From the NCBI RefSeq assembly GCF_012273895.1, contig NC_052115.1:8425183-8489182 (forward strand): a stretch of 64,000 nt of DNA, read 5' to 3'. The notes beneath the pieces are model-generated. The model was not told the origin of the DNA. It did not search any database and worked only from the letters and a program-made list of their open reading frames with translations. This document shows, piece by piece, positions 21,494 through 32,575 of the stretch. The translations under genes were made by a program, and so were the position numbers. Source of the stretch: Zerene cesonia (lineage: Eukaryota; Arthropoda; Insecta; Lepidoptera; Pieridae). Position 1 is the first letter of the stretch. Every line of letters starts with the position of its first letter.

Positions 21494-21839
21494 AGGCTAT
21501 ACATGTACCACGGACGAAGCCGGGGCGGACAGCTAGTCTCACAATAGCTGTATCTGTATGCTAGATATGATTCGGATAAAAAGACAAGTCATAACAAGTT
21601 AAGAGTAGACTGCTTCCGTCGGATCAATATACAGTGAGTCAGTCGAAGTGCGGATGTCACATTAACATAGGGCTGCCGTCGAACGGATTTCATAGCTGAT
21701 GTATAGAAGGGAAGTAAGTGAATGAGTGTATGTTTTTCTAGTGATGACGTCAATTATTGTTACGTGACTTGTAATTAAGGTTATTGGACATTTTGAACTG
21801 ATAAAAAAAGGTTATCGAGTCGAACGTTTCTTTAAAGTT

Positions 21840-21985
21840 TGCTATCTCAAAATTTATGACTGGGTGAACTGATTTTGATGATTTTTTTTGTATTTAAAAG
21901 CTGCTGCCTTCCGTGTGGAACTATGTAAATTTGATCTGGTTCTGGCAGTTTGAAAGTGGTTTGGTTTTTAGTTAAAAATAATTAA
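21840..21985 (+). repeat. interspersed repeat of unknown class (copy 2)
   Basis: GGTGAACTGATTTTGATGAT followed by a T-run and TTAAAAGCTGCTGCCTTCC, parallel to 6955 and 24775. A perfect TGACGTCA palindrome lies just upstream at 21745-21752. Confidence 0.5.
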
Positions 21986-22617
21986 TAATTGTTGTTTATA
22001 ATAATTATTATTTATCGTAAATTCTTACCGTGACATGATGTAAGATTTGATATTTTTATTATGTTTCATGACTAATAAAGGTATTTAATTTATTTAAATA
22101 AAAATATGTATACTTAAATTGATTATGCCATGATTTTAACTACATTTTCTCAATTTCTATATGCGAGTAAGGGCTCGACTAAAGAGTTTTCATTTGTTTT
22201 CTGCTCAATTGCCAGCCCTAAAGTGAATTACTTTGCATAATTCAGTTTGTCTGCTCCGAGAATTGGAGTTTTGGCGGATCATTGTCCCTATTGTAAGAAT
22301 AGCTTTCGTGCCAAGTTCTGGTAATAATACTGATAATATTAAGTAGTAAAATTACGGTAACTTATACGTAAGTTCATAAATTGAGGGGTAAATAATTCCA
22401 CTAAGATATTCCAATCATAATAATTCGATATATTATGACGAAGAAATGTATATCGTATTGGGCTTTCATGTAAGATACCTATTGGATATATGTCATTAAA
22501 TAAATAAGAAATATCTACCGCTTTGATTAAATACCTTTAACTATAAATAAAACAACAACATAATAAAACAACACAGATCCTGAAAAACTAATTTAAGTAA
22601 TTTAAGTAGTACATTTA
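21986..22617. other. intron sequence, nothing recognised
   Basis: AT-rich, with no supported feature. Confidence 0.4.
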
Positions 22618-22737
22618 CGTGGTGACCCATCCCGAACCGAGCCGCGCTCACAGACGCTTCACCGGCGTCCGGCGGCGCCAGCGCACGCGTTTCCGTGCTA
22701 ACGGAAACGAAGCAAATGCAACGTCGCATATGCAATG
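22618..22737. promoter_or_regulatory. GC-rich CpG-dense island in intron
   Basis: About 120 bases with many CpGs in AT-rich surroundings. A 64-codon minus-strand frame crosses it but has no known domain. A perfect TGACGTCA (22790-22797) lies 50 bp downstream. Candidate enhancer, internal promoter or undescribed repeat; composition is the only evidence. Confidence 0.25.
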
Positions 22738-22815
22738 AAACTATTTGTGTGTTTATTGTGAACTATTAGCCGGCTGTATTCCATTTTGATGACGTCACAC
22801 TGATATAGTATTTAT

Positions 22816-22860
22816 TCCTACTAATATTATATGTATGTCTGTCAGTCTGTCTCTTCATTT
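22816..22860 (+). mobile_element. Helitron-like 5' terminal fragment
   Basis: TCCTACTAATATTATATG followed by TCTGTCAGTCTGTCTC resembles the start of family F/A. No 3' end is found. Confidence 0.45.
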
Positions 22861-23194
22861 CGCGAAAAATATTGGTCCGAGTTTATAAGAAGGTAGTGAC
22901 TATCGTAGTCATTAAATTATATCGTATTCTTATTTATAGGCGATCTCTATATTTATTTTGTAAGTTTTAAGAACTTGCTATCTTACTGGCAGATACTCCC
23001 ATAATATGAGGGTGGAATTTTAATTAATTAAGGAGATCTAATAAATCTTAATGTTTAAGAGACGAAATTTTCAAAGCTATTCCGAAAAACTGCTATAGAT
23101 AAATAATATAGTTTCAACGAGCAATAATCGCTTCATTGTATCAAGTAATTTATTTACCCAAATTCCTAAAATTATTTGAAAGTTGCTTAAAAAA

Positions 23195-23365
23195 TTGAAG
23201 TCCCATGTCCCGTAGTGGGGTATGGGGCAGATGATATACAAGAGTTTTACTGATTAATTTAACTTAGGGACAAGTAGGTGATCAGCCTTCTGTCTCCTGC
23301 GAGACCGAGACTTTTTATGATTCTCCACCGGGAATGGAACCCAGGACCGCTGTACCAAGGTAATA
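23195..23365 (-). mobile_element. SINE with tRNA-like B box
   Basis: On the minus strand GGTTCCATTCCCGG (near 23330-23343) fits a B box with one mismatch, followed by a body containing TAGGTGATCAGCC-type and GGGGTATGGGGCAGATG-type words (given here as on the plus strand). The A box part is eroded or truncated by the neighbouring Helitron at 23371. Confidence 0.55.
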
Positions 23366-23370
23366 AAATT

Positions 23371-23533
23371 CTAGCCGTCCGCTCCGACTTGTCCTGTGAT
23401 ACATATATAGCTTATTGCCTTCCTCAACAAATGGGCTGTCACTGAAAGAATTTTTGAAATCGGACCAATTACTTCCTGAAATTAGCGCGTTCTAACAAAC
23501 AATCTCTTCAGTTTTATAACATTATGATATAGA
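23371..23533 (-). mobile_element. Helitron-like element, family C
   Basis: CTAGCCGTCCGCTCCGAC at 23371 is the reversed end; TCAGTTTTATAACATTATGA is the 5' part. The middle AAATCGGACCAATTACTTCC is typical. Confidence 0.75.
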
Positions 23534-23780
23534 TTACGTAAGTAAATTTTTTATTACGGACAGACGCCTTCATCCATTCATCCACCATTCATCCACCCAT
23601 AACTTTTGATAGTATATTTTAAACCATAAATTAAGAGACCAATAAACACAACAATAGCAGATTATCGATAGTCTCTGTGTTTATTATTCAGTCAGTCCAT
23701 TGTCTATTACAAGCAACATAATTGTTCGGAAGTAGGTTTTCGTGAAGAGGTTACATATGTGTTTTGGAGAATATTATTAA

Positions 23781-23876
23781 CTAGCTGTTGCCCGCAGCTT
23801 CGCCCGTGCGCCCGCTCAATAATCCGTTCAATAGTTTTTGCGTGATTCTCATTCGAGAGAGAGACAGACATATATA
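23781..23876 (-). mobile_element. Helitron-like fragment
   Basis: CTAGCTGTTGCCCGCAGCTTCGCCCG-type end with hairpin, then TCCGTTCAATAGTTTTTGCGTG. The opposite end is short or missing. Related to B/F tails. Confidence 0.6.
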
Positions 23877-24343
23877 ATTCCATTTTATACTTCAGCATCG
23901 ACAATAAAACGCACCACAAAACAAAATTTACACAACTTGACATCGACCATTTTTATTATAGTATACATTTATTCCCTGACACACACACACAGCCAAAACA
24001 TAACAAAAAATTGACATTGCCAATTATGGGATACAATCTTAACGAATTAATTAAGTTCGAGATAGCTGGTCTGAGAAGGTTATCAGAGAATGTAATGCAG
24101 GTTGGCCACCGCTTAGCGCGTGATAAGGTTCTGGCGCCCAGTGATGACATCGATGTATGGCCATGGAAGGGACTATTATTTTTACTTGTAGTAATTTTCA
24201 ATTAAAATCAGGTATTTTTCAGTAATAAATTAAAAGCTTATCCCCTCGGTTTGTGTCTTATTAACTCGATAATATTAGCTTCGCCTGTATATTTGAATGT
24301 GTGTACTGATATCTTTAGACTAAATTTTGACCCACTTAAAGGG

Positions 24344-24442
24344 AAATTAAAAACTTTTTAACGAATTTTAAACGCGAGTTATTCATTATATTATTAACCC
24401 GACGTGTCGAACACTTTACAGCGAGCGTGGTCACGGGGAGAT
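24344..24442. mobile_element. fold-back MITE, copy 2 (left half)
   Basis: The left arm ATTAAAAACTTTTTAACG.. and core CACTTTACAGCGAGCGTGGT are present; the right half is missing. Confidence 0.75.
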
Positions 24443-24774
24443 CACTTAAATGGTCCAATTTCATTCGAACTTTGTACACTTATCAAGGATCGGTGACAAT
24501 ATTTAAAATTTATGAGTTTATTTGTTATCCTCATCGCTAAGGTTCATTAAATTTCTTTGCGTAAATTCTCAATAAGAGCGGAGACAATTTTATTGATTTC
24601 AGTATTAATGCGTGTTTTTAATTCTTATAAATCAGAAGTTTATCAACTCAACTGTATTTTTTTTCTGTTTGCTACTTCAAAACTTTTTATTTATTTATTT
24701 AACTTATATATCATTATTGTACATGACAAACGAAAACACAAATGAAAAAACAATACACGACAACAATATAGTGC

Positions 24775-24850
24775 AATCTTGGTGAACTGATTTTTGTGAT
24801 TCTGTTTTATTTGAAAGCTGGTGTCTCCCATGTGGGTTCTATTTAAAGAA
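24775..24850 (+). repeat. interspersed repeat of unknown class (copy 3)
   Basis: TTGGTGAACTGATTTTTGTG and TTGAAAGCTGGTGTCTCCC match copies 1 and 2. Confidence 0.5.
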
Positions 24851-25521
24851 AAACATTTTTATTTCTTTTTCAGCAATTTTTGTGTATAACACAATCTTAT
24901 TATTCTTTTTAATTAAAAATATATGTTTCAATATTCCATCTGTCACATCCAGAACTCTAATATCTTCATCTCTCGGCGCCTACGTTAGGCTGCGCCGTTG
25001 GAAGGTGTTAGTCCCCCCACCCGCACCCCCACCCCCGCCGGCGACCCCTGTTAAGCGACAATCATTGTATTGTATTCTTGGAAACATCCACGCTCGGTTT
25101 ACGAAAACGCCTCGGTTTGGATGCGGTGTGTCTTCAAATATGAGATACAGGCGACTTCAATAATCTATAATTCTCAATTTGACACTTTAATATTATAGTA
25201 AAGGCATTATTTTTAGATATATATTCACAAGATAAATATAAAGGAGATAAAAACAATATTGAGAACTTGTTGTGATAATACAATTCATTATTATTTTTAT
25301 ATACACATACGTGTAATAAAATTAAGATGTTTTGCGAAGTCTATACAAAATATAGGTAATTATAATAACATAGAACTAATCGTTACTTTTCTTAAAGCTA
25401 CCGTAGCCAAATCCTCTCAAGTTATTAAAAGTCAGTTTAGATACTACGTCTCAGTACTGAACGAAAGGAAAACTATGGGCATTTAAAGAGTTTCAATAAC
25501 ATATTTACATTTTATTTAAAA
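24851..25521. other. intron sequence with a C-rich run
   Basis: Positions 25012-25042 are a CCCCCAC-rich run embedded in a GC-richer stretch (24960-25130). A 93-codon frame there would give a Pro run but has no recognisable family or splice sites. Confidence 0.3.
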
Positions 25522-25708
25522 CTAGCTTTTACCCGCGGCTTCGTACGCGTTAATTTGGAGTAGTTAAATAGATGTTATTATACATATAAACCTTCCTCTT
25601 GAATCACTCTATCTATTAAAGAAAACCCCATCAAAATCCGTTACGTTGCTTTAAAGATAAACATACAAGGGGACAAAGAAACCGACTTAGTTTTATACTA
25701 TGTAGTGA
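25522..25708 (-). mobile_element. Helitron-like element, family B, full length
   Basis: CTAGCTTTTACCCGCGGCTT at 25522 after A, and GTTTTATACTATGTAGTGA ending 25708. Carries the reversed AACCTTCCTCTTGAATCACT word. Confidence 0.85.
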
Positions 25709-26173
25709 ATAATATCAATACAAAGCTACCACATCCAAACTTCATTCTCTGTCCACATCGGAATGTGTCCAAATAAACGAAAACTCCAGTCCACTATCAG
25801 ATCGAGCGATAATGCATTGACCCATTTCATGTGTGAATGAATCACTCATTATAACCCACAACTTTATATTTGCACCTCACCGTATCGCGCATCGGAACAA
25901 AGTCCAAGCGACTCCGAAAGCCCAAACGCAAATAGAAATTTGTAAATTTTTTCAACCCGATCGCTGTTTGTTTTTATAGAGTATCGGTTTATTAACTCCT
26001 TCGATACCTTTTTTATATGTTTGTATCGCCATATACATATTTGTACATTTGTACTTCAACCATGTATTATGTTTCCTATTATCCTTATATCTTTCATATT
26101 ACATGTTTTTTTATATGCTCGGTACACACCTTTGCACATAAAAATCTAATAAATATATATTGTTGTGTATCTT

Positions 26174-26388
26174 CACTACATAATATAAAGTATAAAACAA
26201 AGTCGATTCCCGCGTCTGTCTCTTGGTATGATTGTACGCTTGTATACTTAGATCTTTTAAACTACACCACGGAATTTGATGGAGTTATTGTCATAGATAG
26301 AGTAATTCAAGAGGAAGTTTTATATATATAATAACATGTTATAAACTACTAGGAATATAACGCGTGCGAAACCGCGGACAAAAACTAG
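26174..26388 (+). mobile_element. Helitron-like element, family B
   Basis: TCACTACATAATATAAAG start, then GCGTGCGAAACCGCGGACAAAAACTAG-type end at 26388 followed by T. A small duplication of the TATAAAG start is visible. Confidence 0.8.
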
Positions 26389-28866
26389 TAATTACCATAG
26401 TGATAATACATAGTTTTTCTTTGCTACAATTTAACTGGAAAAAAAAGGATTGATTTTAAAAATATTATACTGTTAAGCATCATCTTTAGTTACACAATTA
26501 AACCTAGAAATAAGTTAATAAGTGCCTTATTTTTTTGTCACTTATTTACGAAAAACGGATTTTTATTTGGGACAATGAAACTGTTTTTCTGTTTGGTGAA
26601 CACATATCAAAAATATTGCTAACCATCGAAGACTTGATAGATTATTTTTCTCGAAAAATGACTAAGAAGTAACTTTTCAGGAGCAAACAAAGTCATTAGA
26701 GTGGCAGTTACGCTGTTCCTCTCGAATTTGGGTCAGTAAATACACGCAATAACATACAATAATAACGGAATCTTTATGAATAATCCTTTTCAACATACAA
26801 TGTCACCAACGTCCCTGGGAGGTGTTACTTCAAGTTATAAAATACAACAATTCCATATGAAACACAAAAAGAATCACGTTAATTGGGTGAAATTCCACGG
26901 AGTTATCGAGTAATAGAACCAAATAAAATACAGTTAAATTGAGAACCTATTTCGATTTTAACAAACAGACAAAAATAAAGTCAATCTAACAGAACTTATA
27001 TATTATAGGCTCAAATGGTTTTAATATAATAAGGTAAGTCACACAAGTACGCAGTAAAACGGTGTATTTATTAGAACTTACACCGTAAGGGAAAAAGGGG
27101 CCTAATAAATTAGACCTTAAATCACGATTAATTCAGACCCATTACAGGCCGAAGAAATGTTATGTAATTGTACCAAAATTTGGGGAAATTGTAAGCTGAT
27201 AAGCTATATGTTAGAGGTAATTTAGAGTCATTAACATGCTTATTCATTGCCATGATTAACACAAAAATATAATTGGCCCTAGACGAGGATAAAGGCCATA
27301 ATTGTGTATTGATTTTTAATAAAGAACCTGAGAACATGATAATTAACGTTTTTATACTTTATTAGATAGCGTGGTTATTTTAGAATAGTGCTTTTGTTGC
27401 TTTAAAAGTCCGTTTATTAAATCTTAAGTTTTACAATTCAATGATAGGATTTTTACGATTTCCCCAGATTATTATATCCTCTGGAGGAGATTGTTCGATT
27501 TTCTTATGTTTATGATCTTTACTACAACACGTAATTGTTACATATTTCAAACAATATTTCATTCCTTTTATCCTAGCTAACAGATACAGAAAAATTAATC
27601 GAAATGAATTCTTTCTCTGGAGATAATTGGCAGACTGGGCTAACATCTCACGGACGGTTCCATTGACTGCGCGATCGTAAAGCTGGTATCGATATAGATA
27701 AACAATAAACCCTCGTTTCTATTAAATACAAATGCAACTGCCGGTGCATTTGCGATGGTTAAACGCATCGGCATTCCCCTCGATCATCCAATCTATTTCA
27801 CACTTCGCTCATCAGCACTGATTGCTGTGCCCACCTGCCGGTATGCGACGTGACTGCGTAATTCTGTTTTGTTCTTGTCTGCGTTGATCGAGTTAAGCTG
27901 TTTCGTTTTCCTTATCGATTGGAATACAATGATGATTATTTGTTTCAAAATTTAATCATATTACATATACTGTTTTCATATTAGCAAGAGGCTAATATAC
28001 ATCGTTCATCATTCTATTCTTAATGATAAAGAATCTATTTCTTAATGAAATAAGTACTTACCCCATCCTTTGAACTATAAGTCGTGTTAAAGGTCAACTT
28101 ACCTGTAAGAAAAAAAGATAATATTGATCAAAACATTGTATAAATACGCTATTTCTATTTAAGAAATAGTTTAATAATTATTAAATTCAAAGAACCGATA
28201 AGATCCTTCATAGAAACGGCCTCACAGCCTCGCTCGGTGCGTGGTGGTCGCATAAACTTTACTACTCATTATGATATCAATAAGTTAAATGCTACATCCT
28301 CATGAGTGATGAAAAGCTGCACACAGCACAGCCACACCCACAGGTTCTAGCAATAGTACAGTGCTATTATACTCAAAAATTCACAACAAAACATCGATAG
28401 TAAAAACCTGACCTCTAAGCCAAGCCTGACATGATTATAAAATGCTCGTCACGTCGCTTCTTCTGACAAATGGGAACACATGGTGGATGTTATATCAAAT
28501 TCAAATGGAAAGGTGCGAAACGAAAGGGAATCCGCTGAATTTGAGCGAAATATGCTGTCACGGTAAAGTCTCCTTTATTGCGAGAGGGACAGGTGCTGTT
28601 TTTTAAGGTGTGGCGTGTCTTAAAGGTGTTCCTGATAACTGTAGCAAGAGTAACATCTGGATGTGCCGTTGTACGTGTTACGGTATACGGTGAATGTTAT
28701 AAAGTCGAATCTAAACGTATTGAGACTGGTGTAATGAATAGGGTTTTCAATCACGTAGGCCAAGAAGCGACGATGCGTTATTTGCAGCTTCGAAAGAATC
28801 GTTTCATATCTTATGAATATGGTTTTAAGACATAATATTACATGTTTTTCATGCAGTTACAAACTG
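26389..28866. other. 2.5 kb of intron without recognisable features
   Basis: No repeat or gene is supported. A plus-strand 85-codon frame at 28578-28835 has no known domain. Confidence 0.4.
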
Positions 28867-29070
28867 TATCTCTACTAATTTTATAAATGCGGTAGTAACT
28901 CTGTCTGTCTGCTCTTCACGCCTACTGATTGATGAAATTTGGCTCATATATAGATTGTGATCCGAGAAAGGACACATGATAGTTTTATCTAACGAACTAT
29001 GTGAGGAAAAACCTGTTACAATTAATCTTATCTATTACCACGCGGGCGAAGCCACGGGCGGAACGCTCGT
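28867..29070 (+). mobile_element. Helitron-like element, family F
   Basis: TCTCTACTAATTTTATAAATG start, ACTCTGTCTGTCTGCTCTTC, CCGAGAAAGGACA, then CGCGGGCGAAGCCACGGGCG before a decayed end (GCTCGTACC). A 3' hairpin is visible. Confidence 0.7.
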
Positions 29071-29692
29071 ACCAAATAAATTAAATATTGTGTTAAAATT
29101 GAATAACCTACTTCAGACTTACACATTATTATGAATATTTAGCTAAATCATAATTAAAATGAATTTGTATTTAGAACAATTTCACACTATACAACATGTC
29201 TATATATTTACGTACATTGTTACAAACATTTAATAAATCTTGTTTTAATATTTTTCACCTATATTTGCAAATAGAACATAGCCAGAAGTCTCTTTTGCAA
29301 GCATACATTAAACATTGCCTATTAGCAGACCAATGCATGCAATAAGCGACGTTTATGGTTATATGAAAAGAAAGACAATCATTCTGTCAACACTTTATGA
29401 ATACAATATTAAATACCATAAAGTAGATGACAATAGGACTGTCTTTGCTTCCTGCCGTGAAAGTATTCACATAGCTTTCTGATTCAGAGATAGTAATGAA
29501 TCATTGGTAACTAATGCAATCCATCACGTTTATGATGATATAACACAACGATTTGTTTCGTTTAGCAATACTTCCATCGCGAATTCATGAAGTTATATGA
29601 AAAATAAGTTTCCAGTAATTTCATTGTCATGACAATTTATAGGCTATTAAGAAAATCAATTTAATTTCGTAAAAGTGTAATAACATGGAATA
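29071..29692. other. intron sequence, nothing recognised
   Basis: AT-rich, with no supported feature. Confidence 0.4.
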
Positions 29693-30179
29693 TCATACTA
29701 ATGTTAATGTGAAAGTCTGTTTGATTCATATGTTTGTCCGTCAATCACGCTGAAACTGCCTTCGGTGAGAGGATACTTTTTATCCCGATTAAATAATTTC
29801 GAGCACGCTTCGGCACGAATTGAGCCAGCTCGCACCGGGGAAGTACCACACCCCCACAGAAGACCGGCGTGAAATAGCATTCTGCTGTGTTTCGTTCGGT
29901 GAGTGGGGGAGCCGGAGGCCCATATCCTTTTCCTTCCCTTCCCAGTCCTTTCCTTTATTCCTCTCGCCAATCCTTTCTTAATCCGATCCCAAAAAGTCGG
30001 CAATCCATTTGTAGAGGCGTAAGGACCTTATGCCTCTACAAATGTGCATGGGCGGTGGTAGCGGTGGTAGCTTACCATCAGACGACCTTCCAGCTCCATT
30101 GCCGACTGTGACATAAAAAAAAAGCTCCCTTGAATAAAACAGGAATCTTATCTTCGGGCGAGCCGGGACGAGCGTCTAG
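29693..30179 (+). mobile_element. Helitron-like element, family D, interrupted by a retroelement
   Basis: The start TCATACTAATGTTAATGTG and end GCCGGGACGAGCGTCTAG (30179, followed by T) frame a D element. Compared with the copy at 42022, the sequence breaks after ATCCCGATTAAAT and resumes at GCTCCCTTG at 30124. Confidence 0.8.
29795..30123 (+). mobile_element. SINE-like / LINE-tail retroelement (copy 1), inside a Helitron
   Basis: About 329 bp inserted in the D element. It matches the reverse strand of 18615-18931, has an internal pair of near-identical words (AGAGGCGTAAGGACC and ATGCCTCTACAAATG around 30014-30045 form an inverted repeat) and ends in an A-run (30115-30123). The target duplication is not clear. 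Confidence 0.75.
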
Positions 30180-30749
30180 TGTGAAATATACATTATAACT
30201 CGTTAAAAAACCTTACTGCTTCAGTAAAAGTTTATTAGTATCCACGATTATAATTCGACAGTCGCAAAATACAATATTATTTTATAAGTATAACTTAATA
30301 ACTATAATTTAGGCTACAATACAAAACTGCATATCACGATGTAAGGTATATTCAGACGATAAAATTAATAGTTTTGTAAACAACATGGCTGCCCGTAAAG
30401 CCAGGAGCGACACGACACTTGGCGTGCGTTGACAGCTATATGGAATTATTTAATTGTTTATGATTAAATCCACAAAAGCTATAAATCTCACTGGGTGTAA
30501 TAAGCCTACAGTCGTGATTATGAAAAAACACTTTAAACAATAGCCGAGAAGCTCCTTCTATATTTGATTTGTTGTAAGTAACCATGGGAACGCTCCAATC
30601 ATCTTCATTTGGTTTTAGCTGGATGTAATATTATTAATATCTAACATTGATTCTTTCTGTCTAAGATACTCAATAGTTGTTTTGAATTAGATTTAGTAGA
30701 AGATTATTCATTTCGCAAAAATGATCCAATATTGAAGTTCTATGAATAG
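30180..30749. other. intron sequence, nothing recognised
   Basis: No supported feature. Confidence 0.4.
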
Positions 30750-30889
30750 CGTGATAAAATTGCTCTGTCCGTTCCTATGTCCCTATATATACTTATTTTT
30801 AGTTTTTATATAGATATTGTGATTGTGATTTAAGAGGAATGTTTATAAGTATAATGCTTAATGCGTGCGAAGCTGCGGACTAAAGCTAG
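30750..30889 (+). mobile_element. Helitron-like element, family B, decayed
   Basis: Ends GCGTGCGAAGCTGCGGACTAAAGCTAG-type at 30889 before T. The 5' start is lost; TCCCTATATATACTTA and GATTTAAGAGGAATGTTTAT mark the body. Confidence 0.65.
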
Positions 30890-31751
30890 TTCAAATTAAA
30901 TCAGTCATGTTTGTACTAATGCGATAAGTTATTGAAAGTAAATAATTTAATAGTTACGTAGTTGTTATAACACGAACTATGTAGGTATTTCGATCACGGC
31001 TCAGAGCTACAATTTCACGTAAAGCGTATCAACACAGAATCTAAAGGAAACTAGTGCTGTATTCATAGTTCATTGATTTGACAGGCCATAAACCCATACT
31101 TACCCCAAATATCGTAATAACATGGCCGCACGCGAGCAGTCAAAACGAAATTAATTGATTATAATCACTTAGAATTACTTACAACCTAGCGTAAGTGGCT
31201 GAATGTTTTTCATAGCAATTCGGAACGGTAGCCGGTAAAGGTATACCGTAAAATAGAATTCTTTGGAAACGTTTTCTATGGACTATATCGTTTTGTATTT
31301 GTTAAAAGCGGTTATATAAATGTCTAATATGTATATTATTGATTCTTATATCAGTAACAAATTTAACTATTGGCTTTGTCGTGTTACTATAAACATATTT
31401 GTATTAACTCAGTTCATACAATCTATCCGTCCGATCGATATACTTCTCCGTTTCGACGTTATTTAGTAACAAACATTCAAATATTGTTCGGAGTAGTACT
31501 AGTAGTTGATTGATGTGTATTTTGTCGCAATTATCGCTTGATTAAAGCGAACTATGGATTGAATTATTTTTATAGGTATAGTAAAGACTAGTTTTTACGC
31601 TATGTTACGTTTATGGGACGTCTAAGTTATTTCACAATAAAGCGCACACGGCCAAGCTGAGTTCATTCTGTAACGATTTAAAAATAAATAATTGAAGTGG
31701 AATAGTTATAAAGACTTTTTATAAGTATGTATGTGTACAAAATATATATTA
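30890..31751. other. intron sequence, nothing recognised
   Basis: No supported feature. Confidence 0.4.
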
Positions 31752-31960
31752 CTAGCTGCGCCCCGCGGTTTCACCCGCGTAAGTCCGTATCCCATAGGAA
31801 TATCGGGATAAAAAGTTGCCTATATGTTATTCCAGTTATCCAGCTGTCTACGTACGTAAATTTCATTGCAATCGGTTTAGTAGTTTTTGCGTGAAAGAGC
31901 AACAAAAACACACACACATCCTTACAAACTTTCATGTTTGCATTTATAATATTAGTAGGA
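31752..31960 (-). mobile_element. Helitron-like element, family A, full length
   Basis: CTAGCTGCGCCCCGCGGTTT at 31752 after A; the other end ATAATATTAGTAGGA is at 31960 before T. A short duplication (TTTCATGTTTGCA) lies near the 5' end. Confidence 0.85.
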
Positions 31961-32419
31961 TGTATGTTAAGAAGTTAATTATCAAATCGTATCGAGATAA
32001 AAATTTATATAATTTCTATAGCTATGTAATACCTATTTATTTTACTCTACCGGTAGTAGGTATAGAATGAAATCTGTGCATATAAAATAATTTAATCAAA
32101 TCGTTTTAGTAGATTTTATGGGAAAGAAAAACAAACATACATAAATAAACTTTTGTATATGTAACACGTATGAAAATTCAATACGTATTTCAATAATTAA
32201 ATTATTTTTATAAATTAACTTACTCAATAAATATAATTTACGAATAAACTAAAAGTTATACATAAACATGTTGGTTGTATACAAAACACTTGAAGTAGTC
32301 GGCAAAATATTACCAAGCCCCACGGGGACAACATAATTGGCACAAGACCACTTAAATGCGTCTGAATCGCAAACTCACAAACCGGAAAAACATTATGGCG
32401 ATCTAATTCTGTTTATGTT
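31961..32419. other. intron sequence, nothing recognised
   Basis: No supported feature. Confidence 0.4.
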
Positions 32420-32575
32420 TGTGCCATACGGAAGTCGAAAGCTGCGATAGTTTTTCTGCCAACATCACCCTAAGCCACGTGTCTCGAGATTGTGAATCTA
32501 AAAGCGGTCCCAGAGTAGATCCTTGCGGCACACCTGCTCTGCCATACGTGAAATCGACGTCCAACGATCAAACCA
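32420..32575 (-). pseudogene. reverse transcriptase fossil (LINE)
   Basis: The minus-strand frame reads GRAGVPQGSTLGPLL (around 32545-32499). This is the conserved VPQGSxLGPLL block of Jockey/CR1/R1-type LINE reverse transcriptases. The expected continuation to the YxDD region is absent, and stops lie upstream. A small dead fragment. Confidence 0.7.

Larger units (their letters stand above)
21070..21536 (+). mobile_element. Helitron-like element, family C, split by a SINE
   Basis: The left part (from about 21070) reads CACAAAAACTACAGCATCGA and the right part ends GAAGCCGGGGCGGACAGCTAG at 21536, followed by T. Between them is a SINE with an 11-bp target duplication. The exact left end is uncertain. 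Confidence 0.65.

Noticed and set aside
24882..25163. 93-codon frame with a proline run
   Set aside because: The run comes from a C-rich tract; no family or splice signals.
29704..30111. Two open frames of 74-99 codons
   Set aside because: They lie across the nested Helitron and SINE-like insertion and have no protein homology I recognise.
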